DNA from: an uncultured Bacteroidales bacterium
GTDB lineage: Bacteria; Bacteroidota; Bacteroidia; Bacteroidales; Paludibacteraceae
Assembly: GCA_900318245.1 (NCBI GenBank)
Contig: ONJT01000001.1
Location: 123,857 to 187,856, forward strand
Reading direction: 5' to 3'
DNA length: 64,000 nt
Positions 24,875 to 32,702 of the stretch are shown here, one piece after another. Position 1 is the first letter of the stretch; the number at the start of each line of letters is the position of its first letter. A program made the translations under genes and the position numbers. The notes beneath the pieces were generated by a model. It was not told the DNA's origin and searched no databases. It worked only from the letters and a program-made list of their open reading frames with translations.

Positions 24875-25210
24875 GTGATTAGAGGTAAACACATAGTAGC
24901 GTTAGTGGGTGTCAACATGCTGTATGCCTGCGTAGGGATTTGCACGAAGATGGCTTCGATGCAAGAAACGGGTTCATGGCCGTATCTGTTGTGGTTCGGC
25001 GGGGCGGTCGCGATCATCGGCATCTATGCGCTGCTGTGGCAACAAGTGCTACGGCGGATTGAGTTGAGTACCGCGTATATGTTCAAGGGCACGACGCTTA
25101 TCTTCACGATGCTTATTGCGGCCTTGCTGTTCGGCGAGATCATCACGATCCCGAACATCCTCGGTTCAGTCATCATCATTATCGGTATCGTTTTATTGGC
25201 GCGCTCATGA
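24875..25210 (+). CDS. SMR-family membrane protein, ArnE-like
   Basis: 111 residues, four membrane segments of the EmrE/ArnE fold (IVALVGVNMLYACVGICTKM, PYLLWFGGAVAIIGIYALLW, YMFKGTTLIFTMLIAALLFG, NILGSVIIIIGIVLLARS). The GTG start lies in an octamer repeat. ArnE and ArnF together move a lipid-linked aminoarabinose across the inner membrane. A second SMR-like gene overlaps its stop by 4 nt, so a heterodimer is likely. Confidence 0.7.
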   Translation: MIRGKHIVALVGVNMLYACVGICTKMASMQETGSWPYLLWFGGAVAIIGIYALLWQQVLRRIELSTAYMFKGTTLIFTMLIAALLFGEIITIPNILGSVIIIIGIVLLARS

Positions 25211-25542
25211 TATATGCTTTGATTGCCATAGGGTCCGTTTTTACCGCCGCTTGCGCACAGATGTTGCTCAAGCAGGGCGCACGCCGCGGCTATAGTCCAT
25301 GGTGGCGGCAGTACATGAACGGGTGGGTGATAAGCGGATATGGTATCATGTTCGCGACGATGGTGGTGAATATATGGTGCATGCATCACGGGCTGCAACT
25401 GAAAGAGATAAGTATCATTGAATCAATGAGTTATCTGTTTGTTCCGGCTCTCAGTTGGGCGGTATTTAAGGAACCTATCTCGTGGCGAAAAGGACTCGCC
25501 ATCGGGGTGATTATTATTGGCGTAATTGTATTTTTTCTATGA
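25207..25542 (+). CDS. SMR-family membrane protein, ArnF-like
   Basis: 111 residues, four membrane segments (IYALIAIGSVFTAACAQMLL, WVISGYGIMFATMVVNIWCM, MSYLFVPALSWAVF, GLAIGVIIIGVIVFFL). The middle part ISIIESMSYLFVPALSWAVFKEPISWRK is typical of EamA/SMR transporters. ATG overlaps the previous gene (ATGA) and its TGA overlaps the next (ATGA), so three genes are translationally coupled. Partner subunit of the preceding gene in flipping a polyprenyl-phosphate sugar. Confidence 0.7.
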   Translation: MIYALIAIGSVFTAACAQMLLKQGARRGYSPWWRQYMNGWVISGYGIMFATMVVNIWCMHHGLQLKEISIIESMSYLFVPALSWAVFKEPISWRKGLAIGVIIIGVIVFFL

Positions 25543-26669
25543 AGATAAATTTCAACCAACCGCACTTGACGGGAAAAGAAGCGCACTACATGTACGAGGC
25601 CGTTTTTGCCGGTAAGTTAAGTGGCAACGGTAAGTTCACAAAGGCCTGCCAGGCATGGTTTGAGCAGCGTTACGGTTTTCGGAAATGTCTGCTGACGAGT
25701 AGCGGCACGGATGCGCTGGAGATGTGCGCGATGCTGTGCAGTCTCAAACCCGGCGACGAAGTGATTGTGCCGAGTTATACGTTTGTCAGCACGGCTTTGG
25801 CGTTCCTGCGCGAAGGTGCAACGGTGGTTTTTGCGGACAGTATGAAACGCAACCCGAACCTGGATGCAGAGACACTCGAAGCACTCATCACGCCGAAAAC
25901 GAGGGTCATTGTGCCGGTTCATTATGCCGGTGTGGCGTGCGACATGGATGCGATTTTGGCAATTGCCAAGAAGCATAACTTGCTGGTAGTCGAAGATGCG
26001 GCGCAAGCAGTGGATAGTTACTATAAAGGTCGGCCATTAGGCTCGATCGGACATCTTGCCGCCTTTAGTTTTCATGAGACGAAGAATATCACCGCAGGTG
26101 GAGAAGGAGGACTGTTGGTTGTGAACGACGAGCGGTTTGTTCGCCGCGCCGAGATTATCTGGGAAAAGGGCACCAACCGCGCAGAGTTTTTCCGCGGCGA
26201 AGTGAATAAATACGGTTGGGTTGATATGGGTAGTTCGTTCCTGCCAAGCGAAGTGAATGCAGCATTTTTGTGGGCGCAACTGGAGAATATTGACGATATC
26301 CAATCGAAACGTAAGGTGCTATGGAACCGATATTACGAACGTCTTAAACCGCTGGCAGAGCAGGGTAGGTTTACGCTGCCGGATATCCCGGAGTATGCGA
26401 CGAACAATGCGCATATGTTTTATCTCGTATTGCCGAGTTTGGAGGCCCGTACGGGATTGCTGGCGTATTTGAAAGAACACGAGGTATATGCCGTATTCCA
26501 TTATTTGAGTCTGCATAGTAGCCCGTACTACGCGTCCCGCCATGATGGTAGGGCATTGCCGGAATGCGACCGGTATGCCGATTGTCTGGTTCGTTTGCCG
26601 CTGTTCTATGACCTGAAGATAGACGATGTTGAACGTATATGCGATCTAATCGAAGCATATTATCGATAA
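25539..26669 (+). CDS. DegT/DnrJ/EryC1 aminotransferase, WecE/RffA-like
   Basis: 376 residues from ATG 25539, chosen for the 4-nt ATGA coupling and because FNQPHLTGKEAHYMYEA is the normal start of WecE. Marks: LLTSSGTDALEMCAML, IVPSYTFVSTALAFL, IVPVHYAGVACDMD, VVEDAAQAVDSYYKGRPLG, and the PLP lysine in FSFHETKNITAGGEGG. WecE makes dTDP-4-amino-4,6-dideoxygalactose from the 4-keto sugar. The next gene starts 31 nt inside its 3' end. Confidence 0.85.
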   Translation: MKINFNQPHLTGKEAHYMYEAVFAGKLSGNGKFTKACQAWFEQRYGFRKCLLTSSGTDALEMCAMLCSLKPGDEVIVPSYTFVSTALAFLREGATVVFADSMKRNPNLDAETLEALITPKTRVIVPVHYAGVACDMDAILAIAKKHNLLVVEDAAQAVDSYYKGRPLGSIGHLAAFSFHETKNITAGGEGGLLVVNDERFVRRAEIIWEKGTNRAEFFRGEVNKYGWVDMGSSFLPSEVNAAFLWAQLENIDDIQSKRKVLWNRYYERLKPLAEQGRFTLPDIPEYATNNAHMFYLVLPSLEARTGLLAYLKEHEVYAVFHYLSLHSSPYYASRHDGRALPECDRYADCLVRLPLFYDLKIDDVERICDLIEAYYR

Positions 26670-28180
26670 CGTTGCTGGTGGTGGCGCTGGCATGGACGCT
26701 TTGGTTCGTCTTTGCCGGTTTTGGAAACCATCAAGACCCGCTCTACTGGTTGTATAAATACCAACATTTAGAGGGCGGATGGATGGCTGTGGGTACACTG
26801 CTGACGGGTGGTGCAGTGGTACGAATCTTCGGCGCCGAACTGCTGCCGCTTCGCCTCTTCGGCTGGCTGTGTACGGTAGCAGCGATCGTTTTGCCGTATT
26901 GCTGTCTATTGGATAAGGATCAACGAAAAACCAATCTCCATTGGTTGGCGCTGACTTTGCTGCTGATGGGGTACGGTGCTTTCCAGGAATTCAGTCCCGG
27001 AACTTTGACGGTATTGCTGCTGTCTGTGATTTGGGTGTTAGCAAGTAAATCATACACCATACACTATACACCATACATTGCAGCTATTGCTGCAGGCCTC
27101 GCGATAGCTGTTCGTTTTCCGAATATATTGGTGCTATTGGTACTAATTCCGCTTTGGAAAAAACGCAGTTTGTGGTGTGTGACGATAGCAGCAGCGACAG
27201 CAGGATTGGTCTATTTGCTCGGGTATTGTTTTGTGAATCCTGCTCCGATGGATGCGGCTATGACGAGTCACGATTTATGGCCGATGATCAGCAAACTTTG
27301 GACGAATGCAGGCATGCTGATAGGATTTATCTTGATGGGTATCGGAGTACTTGCGTTAAAGAGCGAAAGAATGAGTGAGTTAGTGAATGAGAGAGTTAGG
27401 GGATTAATGGTTGGCTTGGCCATCGTGCTTTTCATCGCTTATACGATTAAACCCACGCAGTGGTATAACATCGATTTGACCTACCTGATTTCGGCATTGT
27501 GTATTGTGATCGCGGTGGCGGCAAGCAAATCAGAAATCATAAATCATAAATTTGAAATCTTAATTGGAGCGGCGATCTTAATAGTCGCGACACTAGGCAC
27601 CGACACCGCTTGGCTCAAACTCTTTCCGGCGATGCTATGTCTGCTGCCGGTAGCTGCGGCACAATATGAAAAGCCGATGCGAAGATACGTATGGTGGGTA
27701 CTGGTACCGGTGACAGCGATGGTGATGGTGCGGCACAGCACGAACAGCATCGGAAAGAACAACCTGATCCAAGCGACGACCATCAGCGCTATCTCGCCTT
27801 ATCGCGGCATTGCCATCACCGAAGCGCAAGAGGCAAGGATAAATCAGTATAAAACGGATTATAAGGAATTAAAGAGTGAAAGAGTATTGGCGCTGGGGCA
27901 GGAGAATCACCTGATGCGCGCAGTGACGGGTTGCGAAGCGGCGCGGTACAATGAGTTTTGGTCGAACATATATGATTCGGTCTATACGGCCAAATACCAA
28001 ACGATTATCGAAGCGGAACGGCCGATTGTGTTCTGCTCCTTCTCGCCGCAGTTCAAGACCAAACCTGAGTACAAAGACCGACAAAGCGCGATGGAGAATA
28101 TGCTGCGCGAGCACGGATATATGGAGATAGAACGAAGCACGTATAAATACGTCGTATTTATTCCGAAAGATTATGATTAA
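26639..28180 (+). CDS. Multi-pass membrane protein, possible GT-C glycosyltransferase
   Basis: 513 residues, about nine or ten membrane segments then a soluble tail of about 130 residues. An early loop has GNHQDPLYWLYKYQHLEGG, an acidic, aromatic loop as in ArnT-like GT-C enzymes, which would take the flipped lipid-linked sugar. Three repeat tracts lie within: residues about 138-147 (YTIHYTPYI), 244-254 (RMSELVNERVRG) and 297-308 (KSEIINHKFEIL), each in a loop between hydrophobic segments. It overlaps the aminotransferase by 31 nt and holA by 8 nt. Confidence 0.6.
   Translation: MRSNRSILSITLLVVALAWTLWFVFAGFGNHQDPLYWLYKYQHLEGGWMAVGTLLTGGAVVRIFGAELLPLRLFGWLCTVAAIVLPYCCLLDKDQRKTNLHWLALTLLLMGYGAFQEFSPGTLTVLLLSVIWVLASKSYTIHYTPYIAAIAAGLAIAVRFPNILVLLVLIPLWKKRSLWCVTIAAATAGLVYLLGYCFVNPAPMDAAMTSHDLWPMISKLWTNAGMLIGFILMGIGVLALKSERMSELVNERVRGLMVGLAIVLFIAYTIKPTQWYNIDLTYLISALCIVIAVAASKSEIINHKFEILIGAAILIVATLGTDTAWLKLFPAMLCLLPVAAAQYEKPMRRYVWWVLVPVTAMVMVRHSTNSIGKNNLIQATTISAISPYRGIAITEAQEARINQYKTDYKELKSERVLALGQENHLMRAVTGCEAARYNEFWSNIYDSVYTAKYQTIIEAERPIVFCSFSPQFKTKPEYKDRQSAMENMLREHGYMEIERSTYKYVVFIPKDYD
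27051..27078 (+). repeat. Heptamer repeat inside the 26639 gene (first)
   Basis: Four units CATACAC, CATACAC, TATACAC, CATACAT in exact phase within the coding frame. Confidence 0.75.
27369..27400 (+). repeat. Octamer repeat inside the 26639 gene (second)
   Basis: Four 8-bp units GAATGAGT, GAGTTAGT, GAATGAGA, GAGTTAGG. Nearly the same unit set as the octamer tract at 13374-13413, 14 kb away. Confidence 0.8.
27528..27562 (+). repeat. Heptamer repeat inside the 26639 gene (third)
   Basis: Five units AATCAGA, AATCATA, AATCATA, AATTTGA, AATCTTA. The same AATCATA/AATTTGA set occurs in the intergenic tract at 35581-35608. Confidence 0.8.
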
Positions 28181-29201
28181 GAAATTCAATGATATCATTG
28201 CCGATCTGAAGGCAGACAAGTACGCACCGGTGTATGTGCTGTGCGGCGACGAACCGTATTATCCGGATCAGGTGTGCGACTATATCGCGGAGCATGCGCT
28301 GGATGAGATGGCGCGGGAGTTTGACCAGCAGATCGTGTATGGTCGAGACTTGCAGGGTGCAGATATAGCTCCTATTATAGGAGCAGCGCGCGGGTACGCG
28401 ATGATGGGCGGACGCAAAGTGGTGATTGTGCGCGAAGCGCAGCCGATTAAGAAATGGGAGGCGTTCGAGGCGTACCTCAATAACCTGATGTCGCAGACGG
28501 TGCTGGTGATTTGCTTCAACGGCAAACCCGACAGACGGCAGGGAGTTTGGAAGACGGCAGCGGAACATCCGGACGTGGTATGGCTGCAATCCGACAAGTT
28601 ACGCGATTATGAAGTAGAGCGCTGGATCAACAGTTATATTGCGGATTTCAACAAAGAGTCGGGTGTGCAGATCGACCCTCGTGTCGCGCCGCTGTTGGCG
28701 GACCATTTAGGCACGGATCTCTCGGCGATAGTGGGTGCGGTGCAGAAGTTGATTGATGGTCGTCCCGAAGGCGTGAACGTCATTGACGCGGCATTGGTGG
28801 AGCGCAATATCGGTATCTCGAAGGACTATAACATCATTGAGTTGCAGTCGGCATTGATACGCGGCGATATCGCGAAGGCGCATCGTATCACCCAGTATTT
28901 CGCGTCGAGCAAAGACCATGTGATGGTGCGCGAACTTGCTCCGCTGCATACTTTCTTCTCTAACCTGCTGATGTATCACTATCTGCCGGACAAGAGTCAG
29001 GCGAACGTGGCGAAAGAGTTGGGCATCAACCCGTTCTTCGTGCGCGACTACGCTATGGCCGCAAAGCGTTATCCGGCCGGAAAAACATTCCTGATTATCG
29101 GGTATCTGCGCGAGATGGACGCGCGTTACAAAGGTATCAACAACCCCTCGGCGAAAGATGCCGATCTATGGAAGGAGTTGATCTACCGCATCATGCACTA
29201 A
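28173..29201 (+). CDS. holA: DNA polymerase III delta subunit
   Basis: 342 residues. The delta subunit opens the beta sliding clamp within the clamp-loader complex. The sequence follows the Bacteroidota HolA pattern: N-terminal APVYVLCGDEPYYPDQVCDYI, the degenerate nucleotide site GARGYAMMGGRKVVIVREAQ, a middle LADHLGTDLSAIVGAVQKLI and the C-terminal lid LAPLHTFFSNLLMYHYLPDK and GINPFFVRDY. It overlaps the preceding glycan gene by 8 nt, so it may be co-transcribed with that cluster, and overlaps the convergent DUF4296 gene by 36 nt. Confidence 0.88.
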   Translation: MIKKFNDIIADLKADKYAPVYVLCGDEPYYPDQVCDYIAEHALDEMAREFDQQIVYGRDLQGADIAPIIGAARGYAMMGGRKVVIVREAQPIKKWEAFEAYLNNLMSQTVLVICFNGKPDRRQGVWKTAAEHPDVVWLQSDKLRDYEVERWINSYIADFNKESGVQIDPRVAPLLADHLGTDLSAIVGAVQKLIDGRPEGVNVIDAALVERNIGISKDYNIIELQSALIRGDIAKAHRITQYFASSKDHVMVRELAPLHTFFSNLLMYHYLPDKSQANVAKELGINPFFVRDYAMAAKRYPAGKTFLIIGYLREMDARYKGINNPSAKDADLWKELIYRIMH

Positions 29202-29669
29202 ACGCTCCGGCAGCGGTTCCCAATACGTAGGGTAGCCGTGCTGCGTCACCCAGAGCATACTGTCTAACTGGTGCTTTGTCAGCGCCGGTTTTTTCTTGGG
29301 TCTGGGCGTATATAGACTTGGGCGGAAAGTCAGTTCAGCTTCATGCGCCGCCTCAAACGCTTCGCGCTCCGCGTCTAACTGCGCCAGCACTTTCGGATAA
29401 ATCTTGTCGAACAGTTGCGGATGGGCGGTGTACCACACCAGCGACGAGTCAAACTGCGCTTGCGTCACGCCGTGTTTCTCGAGTACCTCTGCATAGTAGA
29501 TATCGGCTGCATCGTTATGCCCAAACTGCAGACCCGCCACTTGCAGCATCGCGTCGGTCTTGTGCAGATCGACCAAGACGTCCCGCATCTCCCACGAATG
29601 CAAGATGCCTTTTGGGCGGCATGAGTGAAATGAAAATTGAAAAATGAAAATTGAAAGGAGAATGAACAT
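29166..29669 (-). CDS. DUF4296 lipoprotein
   Basis: 167 residues from ATG 29669; upstream in-frame codons lie in a repeat and would add a charged stretch before the signal peptide. The signal peptide MFILLSIFIFQFSFHSC ends in a lipobox-like FHSC, so a lipoprotein is likely. The mature part fits DUF4296 (SWEMRDVLVDLHKTDAMLQV, YAEVLEKHGVTQAQFDSSLVWY), a Bacteroidota family of unknown role. The hydrophobic core of the signal peptide is written by a TTTCAAT/TTTTCAT repeat. Its 3' end overlaps holA by 36 nt. It follows lspA, the lipoprotein signal peptidase gene. Confidence 0.8.
   Translation of the reverse strand: MFILLSIFIFQFSFHSCRPKGILHSWEMRDVLVDLHKTDAMLQVAGLQFGHNDAADIYYAEVLEKHGVTQAQFDSSLVWYTAHPQLFDKIYPKVLAQLDAEREAFEAAHEAELTFRPSLYTPRPKKKPALTKHQLDSMLWVTQHGYPTYWEPLPERLVHDAVDQLLP
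29624..29662 (-). repeat. Heptamer-type repeat encoding the DUF4296 signal peptide core
   Basis: On the plus strand GTGAAAT, GAAAATT and GAAAAAT-like units alternate; on the coding (minus) strand it reads as T/C-rich units that encode Phe, Ile, Ser and Leu. Confidence 0.75.
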
Positions 29670-29671
29670 CC

Positions 29672-29732
29672 CTTTCCCCTTTAACCTTTCATTTTTCACC
29701 TTATATTTCCTTTCACCTTTCACTTTTCACCT
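29672..29732 (-). repeat. Heptamer repeat between lspA and DUF4296 gene
   Basis: Coding-strand units GTGAAAA, GTGAAAG, AAATGAAAG and GTTAAAG fill the whole gap and run into the last codons of lspA. Spacing is 7 with some slips. Confidence 0.7.
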
Positions 29733-30280
29733 TGATTGAGTTCTTTCATGTAGAAGAGTAGGATGACGACCACCGCGCAGGTGATGCAGCTATCCGCGAA
29801 GTTAAACACCGGCCGGAAGAAGAGCACCTCCCCGGCGCTGTTGTGGATGAGCGGGAAGTAGAACATATCCACCACGCGGCCATAGAACCAACCGGCATAG
29901 CCGAAGAGTTTGCCATAGAACACGCAGTCGATGATGTTTCCCAGCGCCCCGGCGATGATGAACGCTATCGTCGCGAGAAAACCCGTCTTCGTCTCGGGTT
30001 TGTTAATCAACATATGGACATACCAGCCGAGCAAACCTACCGCCAGCAGCCGGAAGAGTGTCAGCGCCAGTTTGCTGAACCACTCGATGCCGAAGGCCAT
30101 TCCGTTGTTCTCGATATAGCATATCCAGAACCATGAGAATATCTCGCGGCTCTCGCCCAGCGCAAAATGCGTGGCAATATAGAGCTTGATAGCCTGATCG
30201 ATGATCAGCGCGCCGAGGACGATGCCTATTACAAGCCAAACGCGGCCTTGACGGCTGCAAGTCGGTCGAGTTTCTCCCAT
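29720..30280 (-). CDS. lspA: Lipoprotein signal peptidase (signal peptidase II)
   Basis: 186 residues, four membrane segments. LspA cleaves prolipoprotein signal peptides in the inner membrane. The conserved parts are [23 protein letters not shown], the first catalytic Asp in [26 protein letters not shown] and the second catalytic Asp in FNFADSCI. The start at 30280 lies 52 nt inside the metK gene; no later start codon keeps the first helix, so real overlap is likely. It is probably translated from the metK transcript. Confidence 0.9.
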   Translation of the reverse strand: MGETRPTCSRQGRVWLVIGIVLGALIIDQAIKLYIATHFALGESREIFSWFWICYIENNGMAFGIEWFSKLALTLFRLLAVGLLGWYVHMLINKPETKTGFLATIAFIIAGALGNIIDCVFYGKLFGYAGWFYGRVVDMFYFPLIHNSAGEVLFFRPVFNFADSCITCAVVVILLFYMKELNQGEK

Positions 30281-31509
30281 GTGAACAGTTCTACTTCGCG
30301 TGTATATTCGTTGTCGTCGGAGTCAAGGAAAGTCTTGGTGACGATCTCGTTCTTACGTCCCATATGGCCGTAGCGCGCTGTCTCTTCATACATCGGCTGC
30401 GTGAGCTTGAGGTCGCGCGTGATAGCAGCGGGACGGAGGTCAAAGAGCAGACGTACGACGTTCGCTATCTCCGCATCGGACATGTTCACTTGCGCCGTGC
30501 CGTTGGTGTTGACGTACAGCGAGACAGGCTCCGCTACGCCGATAGCGTAACTCACTTGCACGAGCGCTTCATGTGCCACACCGGCTGCTACCAGGTGCTT
30601 CGCAATCCAGCGTGCAGCATAGGCTGCCGAGCGATCCACTTTCGAAGGATCCTTGCCGCTGAACGCACCGCCGCCATGAGCGCCGCGTCCACCGTAGGTA
30701 TCGACGATGATCTTTCGTCCCGTCAGACCCGTGTCGCCGTGAGGACCACCGATGACGAAGTTACCCGTCGGGTTGACCAACAGCTTTGCTTTCGGATCCT
30801 CGAGGAACTGCTCAAGCAGGTGACCATAGCGCGAGTCGCGAGTCGCTACGCGCGGCAGGAGAATCTCGATGATGTCATGCTTGATCATCTCCGGCGTCAC
30901 GAGCAGGTACTTGTCGCCGATATGCAGTTTCTCGTCATGTTGCGTGGAGAGCACGATGGTATCGATACGTACGGGCCGGTTCTGCTCGTCATATTCGATC
31001 GTCACCTGAGACTTGCTATCCGGGCGAAGATAGGTCATCTGTCGGCCTTCCTTTCGGATGCGCGCGAGTGTGAACACTAAGGTATGCGCGAGATCGAGGG
31101 TGAGCGGCATGAAGTTATCCGTCTCGTCGGTCGCATAACCGAACATCATTCCCTGGTCTCCGGCGCCTTGCTCTTCCGCTTTTTCGCGACTCACACCCAT
31201 GTTGATGTCCTGGCTCTGCGCATGCAACGCCGTGAGAATACCGCAACTCTCCGCTTCGAATTTATACTCCGACTTGGTGTAACCGATCTCGGCGATGGTC
31301 TTACGGGCAATCTTCAGCAGATCGACCCATCCTTTACAACTCACCTCACCGGCGATGACGACCTGTCCGGTCGTACACATCGTCTCACAAGCCACATGCG
31401 CATGGGGATCCTGCGCTAACATGTTATCCAATATGGCGTCCGATATCTGGTCCGCCACTTTGTCCGGGTGTCCTTCCGACACCGACTCTGATGTAAATAA
31501 ATAGTGCAT
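30229..31509 (-). CDS. metK: S-adenosylmethionine synthetase
   Basis: 426 residues from ATG 31509 ([17 protein letters not shown]); ATG 31521 would add four residues. MetK makes AdoMet from methionine and ATP. Family signatures: [57 protein letters not shown] and [19 protein letters not shown]. The length is slightly above the E. coli protein (384), as common in Bacteroidota. A SAM-II riboswitch and an intrinsic terminator lie directly upstream, so the product shuts off its own gene. Confidence 0.95.
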   Translation of the reverse strand: MHYLFTSESVSEGHPDKVADQISDAILDNMLAQDPHAHVACETMCTTGQVVIAGEVSCKGWVDLLKIARKTIAEIGYTKSEYKFEAESCGILTALHAQSQDINMGVSREKAEEQGAGDQGMMFGYATDETDNFMPLTLDLAHTLVFTLARIRKEGRQMTYLRPDSKSQVTIEYDEQNRPVRIDTIVLSTQHDEKLHIGDKYLLVTPEMIKHDIIEILLPRVATRDSRYGHLLEQFLEDPKAKLLVNPTGNFVIGGPHGDTGLTGRKIIVDTYGGRGAHGGGAFSGKDPSKVDRSAAYAARWIAKHLVAAGVAHEALVQVSYAIGVAEPVSLYVNTNGTAQVNMSDAEIANVVRLLFDLRPAAITRDLKLTQPMYEETARYGHMGRKNEIVTKTFLDSDDNEYTREVELFTWEKLDRLAAVKAAFGL

Positions 31510-31521
31510 AGTATTGTCCAT

Positions 31522-31554
31522 AAAAAATCCACAAGCGACTGTTTTAGCTTGTGG
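31522..31554 (-). terminator. Intrinsic terminator of the metK leader
   Basis: On the minus strand CCACAAGC (31554-31547) pairs with GCTTGTGG (31536-31529), a perfect 8-bp stem, followed by A and six T. It lies directly before the metK start. A smaller hairpin (31548-31560, CTTGTG with CACAAG) uses one arm of it and could act as antiterminator. Confidence 0.75.
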
Positions 31555-31606
31555 CACAAGTTTTAGCATTGTTTTAACGAGGTTGCAAGCAGTCAAATCC
31601 ATCCTC
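31555..31606 (-). promoter_or_regulatory. SAM-II riboswitch upstream of metK
   Basis: Minus-strand leader with the SAM-II consensus: GAGG (31606-31603), GATTTGA, CTTGCAACC, then GTTAAAACAATGCTAAAA. GAGG pairs with CCTC (31582-31579) as stem P1, and the A-rich segment with its GCTAAA end forms the pseudoknot side. SAM-II elements sit before metK/metA-type genes in alphaproteobacteria and Bacteroidota. With the terminator right after it, SAM binding would favour early termination. Confidence 0.8.
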
Positions 31607-31622
31607 TGTTTCAAATCCGCTG

Positions 31623-31654
31623 CAAAATTACAACAAAAATTGCACATACGCAAA
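31623..31654 (-). promoter_or_regulatory. Promoter of metK
   Basis: Minus-strand TTTG (plus CAAA 31651-31654), 20 nt, TAATTTTG (plus 31623-31630). The predicted start near 31616 gives a leader of about 105 nt containing the riboswitch. It lies within the first copy of a 33-bp direct repeat. Confidence 0.7.
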
Positions 31655-31657
31655 TTT
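31625..31657. repeat. 33-bp direct repeat, copy 1
   Basis: Identical over 33 nt to 31882-31914. This copy carries both boxes of the metK promoter. Confidence 0.9.
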
Positions 31658-31881
31658 TTGAGCGAAAAATTTTAGCAAAATAGAATTTTTATTCTATTGT
31701 TACGGGTATGGTTGCGCACTCGGGGGCTTGCACACAGAGGGCGTAAACGGGCACGTAACATAGGGCACAGCCCTGCTAAAATTTATCGCTCTACCTTGCG
31801 TATGTCCGGCAGGACGCGAACGTAAGTTCGGAGGGAACCCGCCCTGAGTAGGCTAAGCCTGCGAAGGGAAGGGGCGTGCCG
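31658..31881. other. GC-rich hairpin block between two 33-bp repeats
   Basis: 224 nt without a credible gene, part of the 509-nt gap between metK and the TPR gene. It begins with AATAGAAT, TTTT, ATTCTATT (31679-31698). Further on are small hairpins: GGGC-ACA-GCCC near 31760, GTCC-GGCA-GGAC near 31808, GAAC-GTAA-GTTC near 31820 and AGGCT-A-AGCCT near 31851. Base composition is much richer in GC than the flanks. It may be an inserted non-coding element or a structured RNA. Confidence 0.55.
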
Positions 31882-31914
31882 AAATTACAACAAAAATTGC
31901 ACATACGCAAATTT
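31882..31914. repeat. 33-bp direct repeat, copy 2
   Basis: Exact copy of 31625-31657. Here the base after the repeat changes the -7 box to TAATTTCG on the minus strand, so promoter activity is doubtful. Confidence 0.9.
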
Positions 31915-31936
31915 ATATGTTATTTTTTCGCTTTTA

Positions 31937-31968
31937 TTTGCAAATTTGAAAAATTTGTAGTATCTTTG
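31937..31968 (+). promoter_or_regulatory. Promoter of the TPR/ribH/aspartokinase operon
   Basis: TTTG (31937-31940), 20 nt, TATCTTTG (31961-31968) followed by CAGCCG; predicted start near 31975, leader about 44 nt. Confidence 0.7.
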
Positions 31969-32018
31969 CAGCCGATTTTGGAAATAACTTATTGTAAACA
32001 ATAAAACAATCAAATAAA

Positions 32019-32702
32019 ATGGCAAAAAAGAAACAAGAGTTCGAGAAACAAGACGAACAGTTGCAAGAAGTGAATGAAGCGCTGACTGGCGCAGGTAAAT
32101 GGATTGAGGACAACGCAAACCTCATCAGTTGGATTGTATGTGGTATCGCCATCGTTGTGATGGGTGTTATCGCGATTAACAATTACGTGATTAAGCCGAA
32201 GGCAGCCGAGGCTGCTAACGAGAACGCCAAGGCAGAGGCATACTTCCTCGCCGGTGATTTCGACAAGGCCCTCAACGGTGACGAAGCTGAGTGCATCGGT
32301 TTTGAGGCTATCGCTAATGAGTACAAGCACTATCAGCAGGGTGAGCTCGCTGCGCTCTACGCAGGTATCTGCTATTTCGAGAAGGGCGAGTTTGAGGATG
32401 CGGCTAAGTATCTGAAGCGCTTCGACGCGGACGACCTGAACATCGACCCCGCTGCGCATCAGTTGCTCGGCGACGCGTATGTAGAGCTCGAGGAGTTCGG
32501 TAAGGCAGCAAAGGCTTTCGAGGCTGCTGCGGAATCCGGCAATGAGGTTATCGCTCCGATGAGTCTGAAGAAAGCCGGTCTCGTATACCTGCACGAGGGC
32601 GAGAACGCCAAAGCGCTGCGCGCGTTCAAGGCAATCAAGAACGACTTCCCGCAGTCCGCAGAAGCACAGGATATCGACAAATACATCGCTATCGCTGAAT
32701 AA
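32019..32702 (+). CDS. Tetratricopeptide-repeat protein with N-terminal membrane anchor
   Basis: 227 residues. One membrane segment (LISWIVCGIAIVVMGVIAIN, residues about 36-55) follows a charged cytoplasmic start. The rest holds about four TPR units (GELAALYAGICYFEKGEFEDAAKYL, PAAHQLLGDAYVELEEFGKAAKAFE, APMSLKKAGLVYLHEGENAKALRAF). It is the Bacteroidota counterpart of the YfgM/BamD-like TPR proteins; the exact partner is unknown. Its TAA overlaps the ATG of ribH by one base. Confidence 0.8.
   Translation: MAKKKQEFEKQDEQLQEVNEALTGAGKWIEDNANLISWIVCGIAIVVMGVIAINNYVIKPKAAEAANENAKAEAYFLAGDFDKALNGDEAECIGFEAIANEYKHYQQGELAALYAGICYFEKGEFEDAAKYLKRFDADDLNIDPAAHQLLGDAYVELEEFGKAAKAFEAAAESGNEVIAPMSLKKAGLVYLHEGENAKALRAFKAIKNDFPQSAEAQDIDKYIAIAE

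Noticed and set aside
17045-25542. Complete WlbABC or complete Arn pathway
   Set aside because: WlbB/WlbC are not adjacent and ArnA, ArnB and ArnD are not seen, so only family-level likeness is claimed.
31625-31914. 33-bp direct repeats as target-site duplication of an insertion sequence
   Set aside because: There is no transposase, no terminal inverted repeats on the 224-nt block, and 33 bp is too long for a typical target duplication.
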